The notes beneath the pieces were generated by a model. That model saw nothing but the letters and a program-made list of their open reading frames with translations. It was not told the origin of the DNA and searched no databases. Below, in pieces: positions 11,541-22,239 of a DNA stretch of 64,000 bases (its first letter is position 1; each line of letters starts with the position of its first letter). The translations under genes were made by a program, and so were the position numbers. The DNA is from Otis tarda (lineage: Eukaryota > Chordata > Aves > Otidiformes > Otididae): positions 97,139-161,138 of the forward strand of contig JAPMTP010000102.1 in NCBI GenBank assembly GCA_026413225.1, given 5' to 3'.

Positions 11541-14500
11541 GTAAAACATATGAAATCCACATTAACAACAACTAACAACAGAAACAAACAAAACCTGTGA
11601 AAACAGCTTCTTCACAACGATCATAGTAGTAACAGTAAAGCAGAGAACCTAAAAAGAGCACGGATAATTGCCACCCCTAACAGCAACCAAATAAACATCC
11701 TCAGACATGGCCAATCAATCTCTTCAACATCTTCGCCCAGAGCAGCGCCAGCTCCCTCTCTCTGCCCCCGCAGCAGGTCTCATGAAGCTAGAAGTGAAAC
11801 AACAACAAAAGGCAAACCTTAACAACCAGGAATGTTAAAGGAGACCTCTTGAGATCAATGATACCAACCTGACTGATGGCCTCGCATGGAGATCGCACAC
11901 TTGACTTGGCCTCTCCTCTTCGTCCAGCGGTGGCGGCTCGATAGTGACATTCTAATGATAAGAAAACATGACACCACCACAGCCAAGCAACAGGAAAAAT
12001 AAAGGAATAAAGGAAAGGAGAAAACGTTACCACTGGTACATCCATGGGCATCTTGAAAATGGGTGCTGGAGGTAGTGACTCCTGCTGCTCAGGTGGTGTG
12101 AGCGTGCTTGGCACCTCGTGGTTGCCCCCGGGCTGTGGGTCAGCAGGGCTCACCTCCACCTCCTCCTGCGGCTGGGCAAGGGGAAAAGAGCAGAAGCGAC
12201 GTGCCATTGTGGCTTTTCCATACGGTTACAGAGGCTTACACTTTTGTTTTAGCCGTCACCAAGCCTACTCTCTCCTCACCTCTGCCAAGGTGGCACTGGG
12301 GCTGCATCGTGCCCCTCGAATCCCAGGAGTCAGAGCTCTCGTGAACTGGCACCTGCAAGGAAAGGGTCAGAAAGCGCTGATGAAACCGTGAAGGCAGGAA
12401 CAGGCATGGCTTTATCCCCCTTGTTTGGCAAGTACCCTGCAAAAGGGGTCACTCCTGGCACGGGAGTGAACACCCTTACGGGCAGCGATTCTGCTGTTGC
12501 TTTGGCCCCTGGGCAACATGTGCGATACGCTCAGAGCACGACAAGGTGACAGAGATGTGCAGTGCCCACTTGCCAGGCGGTACGGCTGGGCAGAGAGCCC
12601 GCGGGAAGGTGTGATGGCGTCCTTCCCACAACCCCAGCAGCAGCAGCATCCCTCAGTGTCCCCTGCTGAAGTAGCAAGTCTGCAGGCCAAGCACGCTTTG
12701 TTTTCTTTTATGGCGGATTGTCTTCTTTCTCCACCTCAGTTATTCCAGGTGAAATACGAGCTTTGTAAGAAGTGCAAATATCTCAGTGTCTACAGCTACT
12801 TAGAACAACTCCTTGCTGTGTCTTTGGGATCCAGACAACACCAGCCAGTGCTAGGATTGCCAGCTGACATGAACAGAGAAGTGGGACTTTGCCTTTTTCT
12901 GTAGGCAGCAGCTCAAAGAGCACAAAACTGTGAGCCTTGTGACCTTGCTGGGCTGTCTGCTCAGCCTTCCCCCAAGAGAGCTTCAACAAGTGCAAAAGGA
13001 GAATTGCCAGCCTTGGAGTGCTGTGTTTCTCTCGATGTACGTCTTCTCCCAAGGGCAGGTGCAGGCTTCCTGTCTGGGGCCATCTCTGTGCACCTCGCAG
13101 ATAGCTCCTATACTCAGAGCAGTGTTCAGAGCTTTGAAAGAAGGACAGCAGAGTCTGCTACACACCTGCACTCCTGGTTCTTCTTGCCCTGCTTGGGTTT
13201 CCTCAGTTGCCCATGCCTGCAAATCCCTGCCAGGTCTCTTTCCAACTTTCTCCTCTTCCTCTCTGGTTGCCCGTCACTCCCCTCTTCACAGGTTGGCTTT
13301 CTCTTTCTGGGTTCTTGTGAAGAGCCTGGCAACCTTTCCATTCAATCGTATTGTTAGACAGGTAAAACCATGATTAACCTGAGCCAATTCTGCTCTTAAT
13401 AAGCAAAGCATGCTCATGTTACCTTCTTTCCCCAGATGGGCTCTTCAGGCGTTCAGTTTCTGGAGAGACTGGAGGCACCTGCCATGGAAATGTGGAAGTT
13501 GACAGGTGGCAAGGATCTACCTGCCCAATTACTACCGTAGCTCTGAAAGGCAGCGCCCTTGGATGGCTTTGTTCAACCCAGCTGAGCCAGTTCTGGTGGC
13601 ACCAGATGGGGACCCCCTGGCCAGGCCTCCTTACCTGGATGGGCTGCGGCAGCGTGCCGTCCTGGCTGCAGGGAGCTGCCAGGAGCCGACCAAAGAGAGC
13701 CCCCCTGGCACCAGAGCCCGACAGCCCGGGCACCTCTGCAGCGACTGAGGTCCCTCGTCGCCCCAAGGGCCAGGGCAGCCACCTCCACCTCCTCCTGCGG
13801 CTCCCGGAAGCAGCCTGCAAGAAACACACTGCACTCACCAAACAGCCCCACAGCAGAAAGGGCCCCTGGAAAGCTGCACTGGCCCCTGGCCACGTGTGAG
13901 AGATGGGGATGAGCGAGATTGCAGCCCAAGCAATCCTCACCTTTGCCTGGCCCTCAAGCAGCCTCTCCAGGCTTCTGGCGTGTAGCGTGGACGCCTGGGC
14001 AAGGGGAAAAGAGCAGAAGGTGAGAAGCCATGTGCCTGATGCTGGGCTGCAGCGGCATCTGTGGGCAGAGCGGGGCCGGGGGGATACTCACGCCCCTGCG
14101 GCTGCTCAGCTCCTTCAGCAGGAGCCTGATGGAGGGCAGCTGGGTGACACGGGCTCCCTGCACTCCTTCTGGTGGCCTGTGCATGGGCAAGGGGCAGGGA
14201 AAGAGCTGTGTGAGAGCCAAGCCCCCTTTTCCCTCTGCTGCTGGCCCAGGGAGCACTTCCAAGCTGCCCCAAAGCAGCCGGGTAGCGCCCAGCAGTGGAG
14301 CGGAGAGCAGCGGCAGTGGTGAGGACGGGGCTGGGCAGGTGTTGGCTGCGCACAGCTGGGCCAAGCAGCTGCACCAGCTCTGCCCGCTCAAGAGCTGCCT
14401 GCAGCTGTGGGGGCACCTCTCCCCAGCTCAGGAGCGATGTTTTTGCGCCCTATGGCTTCGCCTGGAGCCTCCCCGCGTGATGTAAGCACAGGTTTCCCGC

Positions 14501-15364
14501 AGGCTGCAGTGCCAGGCAGCACTTACCCAAGGAACGCGCAGAGCCACATGTCCTTCACTACCTGGCAGCTGCAGAAAGAGAGGAGAAACAGCCTGAGGGC
14601 CTGCTGTGCCCCAGCCTTTGGGCAGAGGCAGGCACCCACACAGCCCTGCCCCATGGGGACAGCCACAGAGGCAGGACAGAGCCCCGTGGGGCAGGACAGA
14701 GGCGCTGCCCACGCCTCTGGTGGGAGGTAGGCCTGAGACTCACTGGAAAGTGATGATGCAGGAGCCGCGTGGACATATGAGGACAATGGAGTTGGTCACG
14801 TCGCCTTCCTCCTCCTCCTCCCTTGCCGCCCCCTTGGCAGTGCTCAGCACCTGCAGCTGGCCCAGGGGTAGTCTGAGCTTTGGGCACAGGGCACCATTGC
14901 TTCTGCAGAGAGGAGCGTCAGGGAGTGAGCTGGAGGTGGCCCAGCCCAGTGGCTCCCCTCCAGCCTGCCCCTGCCATGGGCACGGCCGTGGGTGCAGGCA
15001 GCACCAGGGTAGCGGGCACCTGGGGCTGCTCCTGGTGCCAGGGCCAGGCCTTGGCAGGAAAGGCCGCTGGGCTCTGCCAGTCTTACCTGGACTTGGCGAT
15101 GAGCAAGCTGTCACTGAAGAGGAAGAGATCCCTCTTCTTCCTCACACGGCCCTGTCTCACCCACACACACTGGCCGAGCAGTGGCTTAGGTGGTGCCGGC
15201 TCAGGCACGCGCTGCTGCACGGGGTCAGGGTGAACTCCTGCAGAGCAGACACAGACACGAGTGGGCAACAGAAAGGCGGCTGCTGCAGGGCCCAGCTCTG
15301 CCGACATGTCTCTGAGGTGCGGGGGAGCCTACCTGGAGCTGCGGCAGCAGTTCACCTGGCCCAT
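11535..15364 (-). pseudogene. PH/RhoGAP-like membrane gene copy, unit 2 (broken)
   Basis: Same layout and same two deletions as unit 1. The start exon is 15333-15364. One extra base at the start of the first PH exon gives a stop if the unit 3 splice is used. The GC-for-GT donor, the stop in the last exon and the loss of the ancestral stop are shared with unit 1, so the gene was probably already damaged before this pair duplicated. Tail exons corresponding to unit 3 lie at 12031-12171, 11869-11951 and from 11787 downwards. Confidence 0.72.
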
Positions 15365-15975
15365 CCTGTCAAGGTCAGGAGAAGCTTGGCAGGGGATACA
15401 CTGGTGGGACACCTCTGGATACACTCAGGACAGTGCCCAGCCGGCCCAAGAGAGGCTGCCAAGCGAGGTCCTGGTGCCAAACAGTGCTGCTGGGCAGGAG
15501 CTTGGCTCTCCCCAGCACTCTTGTGTGCTGGCACAGCGTCGTCCCTGCAGGCACTGGAGCCATTGCCGGGCCGGCGCCAGGTCAACACTCCATGCCATTG
15601 TGACCTCAGCCATCGCACTAGGGGCACTGTTGGCGGAGGGGCCCTGAGGACCTCTGCCCAGTATGCCCATGTCTCTCGTACTGGGGAGTCAAGACCCGGG
15701 CACAGAGCTGCAGGCATGGCCTCAGCTGCGCTGAGCTGAGGGGAAGGGTCACCTCCCTCCAGCTGCTGGCAAGGCTCTGCCCACTGCAGCCCAGGGTAAC
15801 ACTTGCCAATGCCTTTGAGCAAGGGCACCTTGCTGGCTCCTGGTCACCTTGCTGCCCACCAGCACACTAGGACCTTTCTTGCCACGCTGCTTTCCAGCAG
15901 TTTTGCCAAGGTGCTTTGGGTCACAGCTACGTGTGGATGTTTCCCGGGATGCTTTGTGCTAAACGGGTGCCATCC

Positions 15976-16321
15976 CAACTAAATACAGCGATAAGAAACT
16001 ACTACCAGCAATGGGTGCCCCCTTTTTGTATTGAGCAAGTTGACTCAGCATCTCCCAGCCAAGAAGGAGATGGAAATGATACCGGGAGGTTTTTACTGTA
16101 TGGAACATGCTGTCTAGCATGTCCTCGGTGTCCCTGGCAAATGATATGCACCGCCAAGTGTAAGATGCTCCATACATTCTGAAGTTCACGTGCCAGCCTG
16201 CCAGCAGGGGAGATGTGCCAGCTGGTGGGCATTTGCTGACGGAGCTGAGGACAGAGCCGGCAAGGCCCACTGCGAGGGCTGGGATGGGTCTGAGGGCGGT
16301 GAGGGGCACAAAGTGCCATGG
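15976..16321. other. Flank of ERV block 1, no gene seen
   Basis: About 350 bp between the broken end of unit 2 and the ERV1 LTR. It recurs at ~55468-55833 and nowhere else in the window. No open frame, repeat family or RNA gene is recognisable. Confidence 0.5.
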
Positions 16322-16716
16322 TGTCAGAGACTGAAAAGTTTAATTAATGTCTGAACATCGCTAGACGATGGAGAGAACCAAGCAAATCATCGACAAACCA
16401 CAGATGTCTCATTTTACCAAAAAAAAAGTCTCTATTTTTTGCTGAAAGCTTTTTACCCCTGGGCCTTGGTATGCCATTAATTGCTCACGGCCGCTGCTTG
16501 TTGTCCATCCGTGCTCTCGATGTTTCGCCATTAGCTTGTTTGTTCCATATTTATCCTGCTGTCCTTGTTAGTTTGAGAAATATCTTCCTTCTTCGTAATT
16601 AATTCGGTATACTTACATCATGTGAGATAAAATAAGCTACATACTTTATCATATATTGTCAAAGATAATCCTTAATTAACATGCTGCTCTTTTCGGTATT
16701 TTCCGTTCCTGTCTCA
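16322..16716 (-). mobile_element. 3' LTR of ERV1 (block 1)
   Basis: 395-bp TG...CA segment that directly follows a minus-strand polypurine run (AAAAGGGGGGAC, complement of 16717-16728). The second copy at 55834-56256 has the same ends. The 5' LTR partner is missing, so divergence dating by LTR comparison is impossible. Confidence 0.7.
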
Positions 16717-16736
16717 GTCCCCCCTTTTCTTTAACC

Positions 16737-17234
16737 TTAAGTAAATTCTTTTACTTCAGTCATTCCTGACTTCTTCCGTGCATCTCCATATAAAGTCATG
16801 GGAGTGCACATCCCCATAAAACATTGCATTAGCATACAAATGAATATCCCAAGGAATAATAAAGCTACACATGCAATAAATATTTGTCTTAACCACGCAA
16901 AGTTTGGTAACCAACTAGTTAATTTGTCCCATAACTTCGTGAACCCATAAGAGGTATCGTCCAGCAAAACGTCATGTATGAAATGGGTATGTTTCCATAT
17001 TTCTTCTAAATCCGTCTCTACTCTTTGGTATTGATCAATATATGTACAACAGCTTTGGTTTGTTACCATACAGACTCCTCCCTCTTTAGCAGTTAGTAAA
17101 TCCAATGCCATTCGGTTTTGCAAAACCACTTTACTGAGGGATGAAATTTCTGTTTGTAATGCTTTGATTGCATCCATTGTAGAGTTCTCAACCCGTTCCA
17201 ATTCAGCCGAAATATTTACTGTTGCTTTTTCCAA
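16737..17234 (-). pseudogene. env: ERV1 env transmembrane subunit fragment
   Basis: A 165-codon open stretch with the hallmarks of a gamma-type Env TM ectodomain. A heptad-repeat helix is followed by an immunosuppressive-domain-like segment (LQNRMALDLLTAKEGGVC), then the C-X6-CC motif (CMVTNQSCC). A hydrophobic membrane anchor (FIACVALLFLGIFICMLMQC) and a short cytoplasmic tail follow. Surface-subunit sequence upstream (~17240-17700) is interrupted by stops, and no intact signal peptide or cleavage site is present, so no complete Env can be made. This is a family-level identification from motifs. Confidence 0.8.
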
Positions 17235-17567
17235 TTCGCTTATTCCGAGGCTAGGGATTAACCATCAAACAAAACTAGGATATCCTGTAGGGCTTTCTAC
17301 TAGCGCATTCAACGGGATTCATCAGGTTGTACGCCTTCAGGGGCTTCAAAGAATTCCCACTGGTGGTACCGATCCATTACAGAAGGCGTTAGGAGGAGCT
17401 AAATACTCACCAATACAATGTCTCCTTCAATTCCGTGGCAAGTTCTTTCTTGCCCTTCCGTCCCCACACAACCAACAATATCCTAATCCTAATTTACCAC
17501 CACATTCTGAAGACCTGCTTACCCCTGATTCTCTGTCCAGGTCATATGCCAGCTGGACAATCACATT

Positions 17568-17825
17568 CTAAAATGTCCCTAATCTTGTTAAATCATATCC
17601 TCCCACATCCATAGTTTTTGAGCACTTTGGTTCTTGGCCAAAGCTGAACCCTAATTTACGTCTAGCAGCTCGTTCACTACTATCATTATCTCCCATGCAT
17701 CGACGTCTAACAGTAACGTTTTCCCATGCTTGTAAGGCCTCTGGCCATCCTGAAAAGGGATCAGTTAGTACCAATAAATATCGACACCCCCTTTTCTCGG
17801 GAGTTCTGTGAAATCGATTTGCCAT
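17568..17825 (-). pseudogene. pol: ERV1 integrase core fragment running into env sequence
   Basis: The frame starts with an integrase core stretch (RGCRYLLVLTDPFSGWPEA) and continues after a deletion into env-like sequence. The catalytic D,D,E set is incomplete. The join suggests an internal deletion of the integrase C-terminus and the env N-terminus. Confidence 0.65.
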
Positions 17826-17906
17826 TCTTGCCCAGGTCCATTACCTTTTCCAATTTAACCCATTTCTAGTGTAGGGGTATTTTGGGGATTAGTCTGGAGG
17901 CAAAGA

Positions 17907-18269
17907 TCACATTGTTGTGTTACTTGTCTCACAATAGTATACAAATCCCTGGCTGCAATCTTTATAGAGGGCCTCCGTCCCCCAGTGCCTCTTTTTATGT
18001 TCTTCCCTTATTAAGGACCAGATTAAATAAGAGGGGATGATTAATTTGCTTTGGGGTGTAAGAGCCCACCCTTCTTCATTATACGACCCTTCCAGATGAG
18101 TGATAAGCTTTTGACCTTCCTTGGTGTATTCGGGTTTACCTTCTAAAGTGATTTGCCCGTCAGGAATTAAGGCCCCCTCTGTTCTTACCTCTTTGGCTAC
18201 CTGTGCTAATATTCCGAAGGCAACTCCTTGCTTCTCATCGGAAAACAGAAAAAAATGGTTTACTGACAT
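17907..18269 (-). pseudogene. pol: ERV1 RNase H end and integrase zinc-finger fragment
   Basis: The 120-codon frame contains a connection-like piece (QGVAFGILAQ), then a segment with EEHKKRHWGTEALYK, as in the integrase N-terminal HHCC finger region. RNase H catalytic residues are not recognisable. It is absent from block 2, where the corresponding ~600 bp are deleted. Confidence 0.6.
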
Positions 18270-18465
18270 CTGGGAGTCCCAAGGCTGGAGCCCACATCAG
18301 GGCCTTCTTCAGTAGCTCGAAGGCCTGTACTGCTTCCTTGTTCCACTGAAGGTGTTTCTGTTTGGTAATTGTTAGGGCACACAGGGGTTTAACAAGCAAT
18401 CCATAGCTATAAATCCATAGACAGCACCACCCGCTCATCCCCAGGAAAGTTCGTAATTCTTTCAC
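18235..18465 (-). pseudogene. pol: ERV1 RT connection fragment
   Basis: Contains LRTFLGMSGWC and LGLPDVSKPF, the conserved RT thumb/connection motifs of gammaretrovirus-type pol, in a frame that ends early. Confidence 0.7.
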
Positions 18466-18683
18466 CGTTTGCGGTCTCGGGGTTTGGCATATTGCCTCCT
18501 TTCAGGCTTGTCACAAAGTTCTTTGTCCAGCACTAATTTCGTAACCCAAATCAATTTCCTTCTGCTGCATTATTTGAGCCTTCCTTTTAGATACTCGATA
18601 GCCCTGAAATCTCAGGAAGTTTAGCAGATTTACCGTCCAAATCACACAAGCTTCCTCAGTTTTAGTGGCAATTAGGATAGCGT

Positions 18684-19049
18684 CTACGTATTGTTATAGT
18701 TTCCCTTCCTCAGGTGGAGGGTCCCAAGATTCAAGATCCTTTGCAAGTTGATTGCCAAATATAGTAGGGCTATTTTTGAACCCTTGTGGCAGCACAGTCC
18801 AAGTGAGCTGAGTTTACGCCCACTCTTTGGATTTTCCCATTCAAATGCAAGTATTTTCTGGCTGGCCTCATGGAGAGGGAGGCAAAAGAAGGCATCCTTC
18901 AGGACTAATACTGGAAACCATATCTGATTTTCCCTTAATTTAGTCAGCAAGGTGTATGGGTGAGTAACTACACGGTGTAAATCCTGAACAGCTTTACTAA
19001 TTTCCCTTAAGTCCTGCACTACCCAGTAAGAGCCTTCTGGTTTCTTCAC
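18684..19049 (-). pseudogene. pol: ERV1 reverse transcriptase palm fragment
   Basis: Shows the gammaretroviral RT core order: W-V-QDLREIN-like (WVVQDLREISKAV), the LKDAFFCLPLHE segment with the first catalytic Asp, and then a frameshifted palm. Just downstream on the same strand the catalytic box reads YVDA instead of YVDD (around 18675-18690). Confidence 0.75.
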
Positions 19050-19110
19050 TGGGAGTATAGGAATGTTGCACTCTGATTCACGTTCTACCAGTAGTCCATG
19101 TTTTAGGAAA

Positions 19111-19468
19111 TTATTGATGGAGCCCTCGATTCCCTTCTATCCCAGTAGCCCACACTCCTGGATAGGGCTGGTCAGTTACCTCCTGAATTTCTGGTTTTAG
19201 TTCTTGTGTCTTTTCTGAACTTATTAAAACTAAACTCAGTACCTCGGCTAGTTGTTGGTCCTTTACTTTAAATTCTTTTTTCCTTTTCCGTTGGAAACTT
19301 ACTTCTGCTCCCAATTGTTGTAAGAAGTCTCGCCCTAATAGAGATTTTGGGGAATCTGGCAAATAGAGAACCCAGTCTATTCCAATTTGGTTCCCCATTT
19401 TGTACGTGAGGGGTCTTGAAAAGAACGCTTTTTCCTACGAGGTTTTGGTTTAGATAATAACATAACAA
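19111..19468 (-). pseudogene. pro: ERV1 protease C-terminal fragment
   Basis: Two overlapping frames carry the flap and C-terminal motif of a retroviral aspartic protease (LLGRDFLQQLGAEVSF). The active-site DTGA part is missing because the provirus is truncated at about 19470. Confidence 0.65.
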
Positions 19469-19470
19469 AG

Positions 19471-19794
19471 CAGCTCCTCAGTGTGTCTTATTGTGCTCTT
19501 TTCTGACTTTGTGGCAAATAACCTATTCAAAATTATAGATATAACCCAAATAAAGATCAGTGGGTTAACAATGACTATAGTAATTATCAAAAACATAGAT
19601 TGCAATAATTGGGCGACTGCGCCTGCGCAATGTTGCAGTTGTGGTATTGAAGGCAGGCCAGGCTACTACCCAGGATGCCTGCTGCAATCCTAACACCCTC
19701 TGGAAGAGGGAGTTGCGCATACATGAGCTCCCAGGCCCCTTTCCAGAACTTTCCAAGGGAGGGACTGCGCACGCGCAACCCCAGACTCGGAATC
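19471..19794 (+). promoter_or_regulatory. Upstream region of the small plus-strand gene
   Basis: No coding frame is supported. Three GCGC-centred motifs resembling NRF1 sites (gactgcgcctgcgcaatg near 19615 and gactgcgcacgcgcaacc near 19765, with gttgcgcatac between) precede a TATA box. The arrangement looks like a promoter. It could be a host promoter or a remnant LTR. Confidence 0.45.
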
Positions 19795-19803
19795 CATAAA
19801 AGG
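19795..19803 (+). promoter_or_regulatory. TATA box of the small membrane-protein gene
   Basis: CATAAAAGG, 84 bases before the ATG at 19879, which leaves a 5' UTR of ~50 bases if transcription starts ~30 bases downstream. It is kept in block 2 (58853-58861). The homologous position in the array gene is occupied by coding sequence. Confidence 0.6.
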
Positions 19804-19878
19804 AGCAACCGCGAGGTGCCACGCACACGCACATCACCTGAGCGGCAGGAGCCATCACCTTCAGCCCCCGTCTCCAAC

Positions 19879-20323
19879 ATGTCGGCGGATCCACAAGCGG
19901 TAACGCTTTCTCTTTTCCTTCATTCCTTTTATTTTTTTTCTTCTGTTGCTTAGCTATGGTGGTGCAATGTTCTCTTATCATTAGAATGCCACTATCGAGC
20001 TGTCGCCGCTCAGCGAAGAGGAGAGACCCAGACGAGCACTCGATCACCACGCGAGGCCATTAACGAGGTTGGTATCATTAATCCCAAGAGGTCTCCTTTA
20101 ACTTTCATGGCTGATTTAGATAGGATCGAGGTTTTTCTTCTTGTTGTTGTTTCATTTCCAGCTCCATGAGACCTGCTGCGGGGACAGAGAGCGGGCTGCC
20201 AGAGTGGTCAATGGGAGGCACCTGAGAATATTGGTTTTTTTATTGTTAGGCGTTGCCATTGCTGCCAATATTTTTATTCTGGTTTTTGGTTATTACTGCT
20301 ACTACCATAACTCTTGTGAATAA
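19879..20323 (+). pseudogene. Small three-exon membrane-protein gene, block 1
   Basis: Plus-strand relative of the last three exons of the array gene. Exon 1 is 19879-19899 (MSADPQA) before a GT donor, with a good ATG context (A at -3). Exon 2 is 19985-20067 (starts NATIELSPLSEEERP, 83 nt). Exon 3 starts at 20162. The hydrophobic anchor (LVFLLLGVAIAANIFILVFG) and terminal Cys/Tyr-rich tail ending NSCE lie in exon 3 and stop at 20321-20323. With the exon 2 donor used in the array gene, exon 3 would be entered in a different frame and stop after ~17 codons. This copy is therefore frameshifted, or it splices differently. The variant poly(A) signal AGTAAA is at 20394-20399. The function is unknown; a single-pass membrane protein is inferred. 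Confidence 0.6.
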
Positions 20324-20559
20324 GCTGTTTTCACAGTTCCTGTTTGTTTCCCCTTTTGTTAATTGTTGTTAACCTGGTCTATATACGTTTTACAGTAAAA
20401 TTAAGTTTTGTTGTTCAAGAGTCTCTTTTCATATCTCTGCTGGATCTGTCAGCAAAGGCGGGAAGTGGGGACTGTGTGACCAGGTTTTAGCTGTTTGTCC
20501 ACCGATTTGTGTAGGTGCAGCAGTTTATTTTTTTGTTTGTTTTTTTTTTTTCCATTTTG

Positions 20560-20830
20560 GGGAGGGGATGCGGGGGCCGGGGGGCGCTGCTCGCAGATGT
20601 CCTCCCCCTTCCCCGTGGGGCAGCCGGCGCCCTCGGGGCGGGGCGGCACCGTGGGGCGGGGGGGTGCGCGCGCCGTGGGGCAGTGGCGCCCCCAGGCGCG
20701 GCAGACGGGGGGTTGGGGGGTCCCCTCGGGCCGGGCAGCCCCTCCTCCGCCTCCCGCCGCTTCTTGCGGCGCTGCGGGGCCGGGCGGGGGCCGGGCCTTT
20801 CCCCGGGCTGTGGGCAGCGCCTCCTTGCTC
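20560..20830. other. GC-rich island
   Basis: About 270 bp of extreme G+C with runs such as ggggccggggggcg, flanked by a T-run and AT-rich DNA. It lies at the start of ERV2 and could be a U5/leader or a CpG-rich promoter. Open frames on both strands here are composition artefacts. Confidence 0.6.
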
Positions 20831-20846
20831 ATTTCGGTAGCAGTTT

Positions 20847-20864
20847 TGGCGACCCAGGTGGGAC
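20847..20864 (+). other. Candidate retroviral primer-binding site (ERV2)
   Basis: TGGCGACCCAGGTGGGAC starts with the obligatory TGG and would pair with a tRNA ending ...GGGTCGCCA. It resembles arginine-tRNA-type sites, but I cannot confirm the tRNA. It lies 4 bases past a CA dinucleotide that could end a U5. Confidence 0.45.
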
Positions 20865-21209
20865 CTTGCGAGGGAGACGGAACGAGATCGAGTGTTGATC
20901 GAACTCCGGCCGGCACCGAGCTATTCTCGGGGAGACCCGTCGCTCTCGGCTCACAAAGCTCCTCGCAACGTTCCCTGGAGAAAAGGGTCAGGCACTTCTT
21001 CTGTGAAACCTGTCTGGTCTGGACAGCCTGCCCGAAAGCTTCGCAGGGTTGGGGCTCAGAGGGTACCCGTCTGTTCTGGAAGCCCGGGCGTCTGCCCGTA
21101 AGTCATAAGCGAGAGCTATTGCTGGGTTGGACATTTGTGTTTTTGGGACAATTGTCATTTGCATTTGTTTGGTATTTGGCATTTGGTCTGAATTGTTTAA
21201 GAGGAAGAG

Positions 21210-22235
21210 TATGGGAAGTATTGGTAAGATTTGTACATAGCTTGGAAAAGGGGCCCCAGGGTATTTTAGAAGTGATTTACAAGCTGGTAATTGTTGCTTC
21301 AGCACTGGTTTTTTGAAGTCTGTATGCATGTGTTGCGGTGTACGGGACTTGAATGATATTCAGTATTGCATTTGGGGTTTTAAACTGTTCTTGGTGACGG
21401 GATTGACTTTGTCTGTAGAACAGTGTTACTGTCTTTTTGGTATGAAGAACTCTTTTGTAAAATATGGGAAAACACTTATCTTCTATGTCTGCCTCAGTGG
21501 GAGGGGAAATATTAATGAGGTCTCCACTGGGATGTGTTCTTAAACATGGGGAGGATATAAGGGGAGACCCAATGACTAGGAAGAAAATTGATGCAATAGT
21601 TTACAGTTGATGTTATCTTGTAGAAGGGAAGGAAAGTGAGATGTGGTCCCCTATGTTGATTTGTTCTTTACTTTGAGAAATCATCCCGAGTGGCAGAAAG
21701 GTTGCAGATATGTCCCCAAGGATCCGATGGTTTTGGCATTAAAAAAAAAGAAAAAGGAAAAAGGTTGAAATGATCTTGTTTTGCTTGCAGTATAGAAAGT
21801 GGTGTTTAAAATGTGTAACTGAAGAGGAAGACATAGAATTCATGTGTTAAATTTCTGTGTTATCTTTCTGTGTTGTCTGTAAGTGTTGATTCAGGTTTAA
21901 CAAATGAAACAGTAGAAAAAGGGGGCAGAACACCGAACGCCTGGTGGGAGCTGTAGAGTGGGACAGTTGAATCATGAGGGATTCAGTTCTGGGAGAACTG
22001 GAAGCCGACAAGACCAGATAGGACAAGGAGCGGCTCAAGCCTTGCCCTGCCACTTTGACAAGCAGTAGGGGAACAAACCGGGGATGAGGTGGGGGTGTGG
22101 CAGAGGAATGGATAAAATAACTGCAATAGGAGAGAGATTGGGAAAAGCAGTGTGCAAAGTGTGAAGAATGGTGGCATTTGAAAAAATGAATATCCTTGTT
22201 CTGAAAAAGAAACAAAAATCTGGCAGCAGAGCAGA
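21210..22235 (+). pseudogene. gag: ERV2 decayed gag
   Basis: Begins at about 21210 with MGSIGKICT, a gammaretroviral-type myristoylated matrix start, followed within 10 codons by a stop. A later stretch (~21650-21750) reads like matrix sequence with NHPEWQKGCRYVPKDP. A broken zinc-knuckle sequence with CAKC and W-H spacing is visible near 22150-22170 and better in block 2. Many stops; not expressible. Confidence 0.55.
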
Positions 22236-22239
22236 TGCC

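Larger units (their letters stand above)
8335..15975. repeat. Tandem unit 2, cut by ERV block 1
   Basis: Near-identical to unit 1, including the solo LTR and the same two gene deletions. Homology to the unit ends at about 15975, where the sequence passes into ERV block 1. Unit 6 stops at the equivalent base (~55467), so the junction predates the duplication of the block. Confidence 0.88.
16322..19470 (-). mobile_element. ERV1: truncated gammaretrovirus-type provirus (block 1)
   Basis: Read on the minus strand, the order is protease C-terminus (~19470-19111), RT (19049-18470), RNase H/integrase pieces (18465-17568), env remnants and env TM (17234-16737), a polypurine tract and an LTR. There is no gag, primer-binding site or 5' LTR: the provirus stops at about 19470, next to the small plus-strand gene. 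Sequence between integrase and env is lost. Frames are broken by stops and deletions, so this is a defective fossil. Confidence 0.82.

Noticed and set aside
14606..15739. Plus-strand open frame of ~377 codons across the unit 2 PH exons
   Set aside because: It lies antisense to the recognisable PH exons in GC-rich DNA, contains no domain and is broken or altered in the other units. Similar antisense frames at 6621-7451 and 36933-37973 are shadows for the same reason.
19565..20050. Minus-strand frame of ~161 codons over the small plus-strand gene
   Set aside because: It is antisense to exon 1, its promoter and the splice sites, and is not preserved at equal length in block 2.
20515..21316. Long plus-strand frames through the GC island (127-273 codons)
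   Set aside because: They rely on G/C runs, have no recognisable domain, and change length with small indels between the two blocks.
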